Shown piece by piece: positions 6,204-8,983 of a DNA stretch of 8,983 nucleotides. The notes under the pieces are model-generated. The model was not told where the DNA came from and ran no database searches. It saw only the letters and a program-made list of their open reading frames with translations. Source of the stretch: an uncultured Eubacteriales bacterium (GTDB lineage: Bacteria > Bacillota > Clostridia > Oscillospirales > Butyricicoccaceae); the NCBI GenBank assembly GCA_934675045.1, contig CAKUPI010000062.1:1-8983 (forward strand), given 5' to 3'. Each line of letters begins with the position of its first letter. Position 1 is the stretch's first letter. The position numbers were made by a program, and so were the translations under genes.

Positions 6204-6569
6204 ATGGGGCGAATTGTCACGGCCGTCGGCTGCATCCTGCTCATCATCGCGGGCGGGGCCTTCAACCTGTACTATATCGACGGCCTGTGCGGTGAAATCG
6301 CCGCGCAGGTCGAGCTTGCGCTGCAAGCGCCGGCAGACGGCGGCGGCTCCCTGCAAGCGGCCCGCAGCCTCTGGGACGCCCATCACACCTATCTCTGCGC
6401 CGTCGTCGACCACGAGCAGATCGATCAGGTGACCGGCTCCTTTCAGCGGGCCATGGCCTTTCTCGGCTGCCAGACCTACGATGAGTACACCGCCGAGCTG
6501 CAATATCTTCTGACCCTTTTGCAGATCATCCGGGGCTTCGACCGCCCCTCGCTGCGCAACATTCTTTAA
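6204..6569 (+). CDS. DUF4363-like membrane-anchored protein
   Basis: A 121-residue protein with one N-terminal hydrophobic helix (about 4-24) and a helical remainder expected outside the membrane or anchored to it. The CAVVDHEQIDQV segment, a helix-rich middle and the C-terminal SLRNIL ending match my memory of the DUF4363 family, whose members often end in SLxNIL and follow DUF421 genes. Function is unknown. The ATG at 6204 is chosen because AAAGGAG sits eight bases before it; a TTG at 6198 would be too close to the ribosome site. It begins two bases after the DUF421 stop, so it is co-translated and may act as a partner of that protein. The short helical domain could be an assembly or sensor part, but this is speculation. 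Confidence 0.75.
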   Translation: MGRIVTAVGCILLIIAGGAFNLYYIDGLCGEIAAQVELALQAPADGGGSLQAARSLWDAHHTYLCAVVDHEQIDQVTGSFQRAMAFLGCQTYDEYTAELQYLLTLLQIIRGFDRPSLRNIL

Positions 6570-6600
6570 AAAACGCCCCGGGAATCACCTTCCCGGGGCG
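6568..6600 (-). terminator. Terminator between convergent DUF4363-like gene and nrdR
   Basis: Perfect 11-base stem CGCCCCGGGAA / TTCCCGGGGCG with loop TCACC. Read on the minus strand it is followed by six T residues, making it the terminator of nrdR. On the plus strand the trailing bases (CTTCGACTTG) are only mildly T-rich, so it may also stop the DUF421/DUF4363 transcript, less efficiently. Confidence 0.88.
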
Positions 6601-6610
6601 CTTCGACTTG

Positions 6611-7072
6611 TCAGGAATTGCGCGTTTCGAGCAGCTTGGACAGCTCTTCCATAAAGGAGTTGATGTCCCGGAACTGGCGGTAGACCGACGCGAAGCGGAC
6701 ATAGGCCACCTCGTCGACCTCCTTCAAATGCTCCATGACCAGCTCGCCGATGCGCTCGGAGCGCACCTCGCGGTTGAGCGTGTTCAAAATCTGCTGCTCG
6801 ATATCCGTTGTGATTTTTTCCAGCACGGTCAGCGAGACGGCCCGCTTTTCACAGGCCTTGACCAGCCCGGCCAGCACCTTGTTCCTGTCAAAGGCCTGAC
6901 GGGAGCCGTCCTTTTTGACGACAATGAGCGGCACGCTCTCCACCGTTTCATAGGTCGTAAAGCGCTTGCCGCATTCCTGGCATTCCCTGCGGCGTCGCAC
7001 ACTGATTCCCTCGTCGGTCGGCCTTGAGTCGACCACCTTGCTTTCCGGATAACCGCAATACGGGCATTTCAC
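6611..7072 (-). CDS. nrdR: Transcriptional repressor NrdR
   Basis: Represses ribonucleotide reductase genes in response to the dATP/ATP balance. The 153-residue length is standard. The N-terminal zinc ribbon has C3 and C6 (MKCPYCG) and C31 and C34 (CQECGKRF), preceded by the basic RRRRE stretch that helps DNA binding. The ATP-cone domain follows (about 49-139: [16 protein letters not shown] onward, with [17 protein letters not shown] at 121-137). The start is GTG (7070-7072), supported by AGGGGGA seven bases upstream and by the zinc ribbon beginning at residue 3. It forms a single-gene unit with its own promoter and terminator. No ribonucleotide reductase gene and no recognisable NrdR box lies in the window, so its targets are elsewhere. 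Confidence 0.97.
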   Translation of the reverse strand: MKCPYCGYPESKVVDSRPTDEGISVRRRRECQECGKRFTTYETVESVPLIVVKKDGSRQAFDRNKVLAGLVKACEKRAVSLTVLEKITTDIEQQILNTLNREVRSERIGELVMEHLKEVDEVAYVRFASVYRQFRDINSFMEELSKLLETRNS

Positions 7073-7111
7073 AGGGCAATCCCCCTTTTCATCACTGCAT
7101 TCTCTTCCGTT

Positions 7112-7140
7112 ATTATAGCAGGAGCTTTGCCTTTGCGCAA
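7112..7140 (-). promoter_or_regulatory. nrdR promoter (extended -10)
   Basis: Minus-strand TTGCGC (7135-7140) and a perfect TATAAT (7112-7117) are separated by 17 bases, with TGC immediately before the -10 forming an extended -10. Transcription would start near 7105, a leader of about 33 bases. The weak -35 lies inside the palindrome TTGCGCAA (7133-7140). Confidence 0.8.
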
Positions 7141-7155
7141 GGCGGTCGCCGGCAG

Positions 7156-7181
7156 AAAAAAACCGCCGGGCGGCCCGGCGG
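7156..7181 (-). terminator. Rho-independent terminator of secDF
   Basis: Minus-strand stem CCGCCGGG / CCCGGCGG with loop CCG followed by seven T residues, 18 bases past the secF stop. It separates secDF from the nrdR promoter. Confidence 0.93.
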
Positions 7182-7199
7182 CTTTTGCGCTGATGCAGG

Positions 7200-8114
7200 T
7201 TACATGGCGCCTTTGGACGCCTTGGCCTTTTTCATGGCGGCCCACAGCGGTCCCGCCAGGAAGGTCGAGGAATAAGCGCCGCAGACAATGCCGATGATGA
7301 TGGGCAGGGAGAAATTGCGGATGGACGGCACGCCGAGAATAAAGAGCACGACAATGGTAAAAAGCGTGGTCAGCGTCGTGTTGACGGTGCGGGAGAAGGT
7401 CTGCCAGATGCTGACGTTGACCAGCGTGTCGCGGCTTTCGCGCTGCATCAGCTTGCCGTTTTCGCGGATGCGGTCAAAGGTGATGATGCTCGCGTTGATG
7501 GAATAGCCGAAGATGATGAGGGCGGCGGCGATAAAGCCGGTGTTGATGGAGATGCGCAGCACGACGCAGGCGCTCAGCATGACCAGCACGTCGTGCAGCA
7601 GGCAGATAACGGCGGCCGCGCCGCTGGTGAAGCTGAAGCGGAAGGTGATGTAAATCAGCATCAGCACGGCGGCCACGCCGGCCGCTTTAAAGGCCGAGGT
7701 GCGCAGGTCCTTGCCGACGGCCGGGCTGACGTTGTCGACGTTGAGGCGGCTGTTGTCGCCCAGCGAGAACTGCGCTTTCATACTCTCGTGAACGGCGTCG
7801 CGCGTTTCGGCCGGAATGCTCAGCATTTTGATGATGACCTCGGTGCCGTCGCCCGTCGTGACGACCGACGAGGCCGGGGAACCGGTCGTCTCCTCGACCA
7901 GCCGGTAAACGGCCTCGATGTCGTCGGCCGACACCGTTTTGTGCAGCGCGTAGTGCATGGTGGTGCCGCCGACAAAGTCGACGTCCAGGTTGAACAGCTG
8001 AAGGCCGAAGGGTGCGCCCACCAGCGCTGTCAGGCCGGGCAGAACGCACAAAACGGCGACCAGCGCAAAAATTTTGAATCTTTTGACGATATCAAACTTG
8101 ACAGTGTTTTGCAT
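7200..8114 (-). CDS. secF: Protein translocase subunit SecF
   Basis: With SecD it forms the membrane complex that uses the ion gradient to help Sec-translocated proteins leave the channel. The 304-residue protein has a first membrane helix at about 14-34, a periplasmic-type domain opening with the family motif [10 protein letters not shown] (43-52), then the SPAVGKDL segment (130-137) and five further helices (about 140-292). The HDV (174-176) and [17 protein letters not shown] (203-219) segments are SecF signatures. In the latter, residue 208 is Ala where most SecF proteins have Asp (GYSxND), a position tied to proton-driven function. The ATG at 8112-8114 has AGGAGGG eight bases upstream and overlaps the secD stop by one base (TGATG), implying coupling. 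A strong terminator follows. Confidence 0.94.
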   Translation of the reverse strand: MQNTVKFDIVKRFKIFALVAVLCVLPGLTALVGAPFGLQLFNLDVDFVGGTTMHYALHKTVSADDIEAVYRLVEETTGSPASSVVTTGDGTEVIIKMLSIPAETRDAVHESMKAQFSLGDNSRLNVDNVSPAVGKDLRTSAFKAAGVAAVLMLIYITFRFSFTSGAAAVICLLHDVLVMLSACVVLRISINTGFIAAALIIFGYSINASIITFDRIRENGKLMQRESRDTLVNVSIWQTFSRTVNTTLTTLFTIVVLFILGVPSIRNFSLPIIIGIVCGAYSSTFLAGPLWAAMKKAKASKGAM

Positions 8115-8983
8115 CAGGCTTCCCTCCTATTTCTCACACCGTAAAGGGCTATGTTGGTGCATTTCAGGTCGACCAGCCTGTTGAGCAGGAAACGGGTGAC
8201 GGTCAGCGCGGTGAACATGGAAATGACAATGCCGATGCCCAGCGTCATGGCAAAGCCGACGATGGTGCCGCTGCCCAGAACGTACAGCACGACGGCGGCT
8301 ATCATGGTGGTCACGTTGGAGTCGATAATGGCGGCAAAGGCGCGGTGGAAGCCGGAGTCGATGGCCGAGCGCACCGTCTTGCCGGCGCGCAGCTCTTCTT
8401 TGACGCGCTCAAAAATGATGACGTTGGCGTCGACCGCCATGCCGACCGACAAAATGATACCGGCGATGCCCGGCAGCGACAGGTTGACACGGAAGACCGC
8501 CAGCACCACCGCCTCGATGGCCACATAGAACACCAGCGCCACCGAGGCCACCAGCCCGGGCAGGCGATACCAGAGAATCATAAAGGCAATGACCAGCAAA
8601 ATGCCGATGAGCCCGGCCTCCAGGCTGGTTTCCAGCGCCTTCATGCCCAGCTGCGCGCCGACCGAGCGCATTTCCACCTGCGTCAGCGAGAAGGGCAGCT
8701 GACCGGCGGCGATGACGTTGGCCAGCCAGCCGGCGTCCTCGGCCTGAAACTTGCCGGTGATCATGACCTCTTTGCCCGTAATGCCGGTGGCTTTGAACTT
8801 GTCCTTGTCGACGTACGGCTGTGACACGACCTGATCGTCCAGCATGATTTTGATGTAGTTGCCCTCGTCCGCGCGGTTGGCCGCCGCCTTGGTGGCCTCG
8901 GTAAAGCGGGAAGCCGCCTCGTCGGTCAGCGTCAGCAAAACGTAGTTCTGGCTGATGCCCGTCGAATCGATGGGGCCGTACAT
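8114..8983 (-). CDS. secD: Protein translocase subunit SecD, C-terminal part (5' end beyond window)
   Basis: The visible 289 residues run to the window edge without a real start; the Met at the edge is not supported by any upstream ribosome site and SecD normally continues well upstream. The piece covers the end of the periplasmic P1 domain (for example the VSQPYVDKDKF and ITGKFQAEDAGWLANVIAAG region, then LPFSLTQVEMRSVGAQLG) and five membrane helices from about 120. The TM4 signature GMAVDANVIIFERVKEEL (181-198) is complete, including the Asp (185 here) corresponding to the proton-relay Asp340 of Thermus SecDF. The C-terminal YGVRNRREA ends one base into secF. The separate SecD and SecF genes in one operon are the common bacterial arrangement. 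Confidence 0.95.
   Translation of the reverse strand: MYGPIDSTGISQNYVLLTLTDEAASRFTEATKAAANRADEGNYIKIMLDDQVVSQPYVDKDKFKATGITGKEVMITGKFQAEDAGWLANVIAAGQLPFSLTQVEMRSVGAQLGMKALETSLEAGLIGILLVIAFMILWYRLPGLVASVALVFYVAIEAVVLAVFRVNLSLPGIAGIILSVGMAVDANVIIFERVKEELRAGKTVRSAIDSGFHRAFAAIIDSNVTTMIAAVVLYVLGSGTIVGFAMTLGIGIVISMFTALTVTRFLLNRLVDLKCTNIALYGVRNRREA

Noticed and set aside
6189..6206. TTG start at 6198 for the DUF4363-like gene
   Set aside because: It lies within four bases of the AAAGGAG site, too close for initiation; the ATG at 6204 is spaced correctly.
1..8983. CRISPR arrays, insertion sequences, toxin-antitoxin or defence genes, tRNAs and riboswitches
   Set aside because: No spaced direct repeats, transposase-like frames, terminal repeats, cloverleaf signatures or known riboswitch cores were seen; leaders are short and every gene fits housekeeping or metabolic families.

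Overview
The window looks like chromosomal DNA from a GC-rich anaerobic Firmicute of the class Clostridia, probably the Oscillospiraceae/Ruminococcaceae side. Evidence: the proteins are Firmicutes-type (flavin-dependent thymidylate synthase ThyX with a clostridial Cys-rich tail, an ECF transporter S component, a DUF421/YetF-like protein paired with a DUF4363-like protein, NrdR). Shine-Dalgarno sites are strong and purine-rich, GTG and TTG starts are frequent, genes are tightly packed, and there are compact GC-hairpin plus T-run terminators. The species cannot be fixed from sequence alone. I see no mobile element, CRISPR array, tRNA or rRNA, and no gene-free stretch over 300 bases.

Layout, right to left on the minus strand. 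The right edge cuts into secD, which overlaps secF by one base; the pair ends at a strong terminator (about 7156-7181). nrdR follows alone, with its own extended -10 promoter (7112-7140) and terminator (6568-6600). That terminator also separates nrdR from a convergent plus-strand pair (5527-6569): a DUF421 membrane protein and a DUF4363-like membrane-anchored protein. Divergent from that pair, across about 180 bases holding an extended -10 element, a perfect inverted repeat and a leader hairpin, lies a minus-strand unit of a butyrate/4-hydroxybutyrate-type CoA-transferase followed by an ECF S component, ended by a terminator at 3414-3439. From a good sigma-A-type promoter (3337-3365) a last minus-strand unit runs off the left edge: a WecG/TagA-type glycosyltransferase, thyX, tmk, a DUF2156 (aminoacyl-transferase-like) protein and the start of a GNAT acetyltransferase. 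Three of its four junctions overlap, so translation is probably coupled.

How the genes work together. SecD and SecF form the accessory secretion complex that pulls translocated chains out using the ion gradient. NrdR represses ribonucleotide reductase genes, none of which are in the window. ThyX makes dTMP and Tmk phosphorylates it to dTDP, so these two are consecutive steps. The CoA-transferase is a fermentation enzyme, and the S component may import a vitamin-like CoA precursor, though its substrate is not proven. The DUF421/DUF4363 pair is a recurrent but uncharacterised Firmicutes pair.

I found no clearly new multi-gene defence or mobile system. The best leads are the operator-like repeat at the CoA-transferase promoter, the Ala replacing a conserved Asp in SecF, the uncharacterised DUF421/DUF4363 pair, and the mixed glycosyltransferase/thymidylate/aminoacyl-transferase operon.
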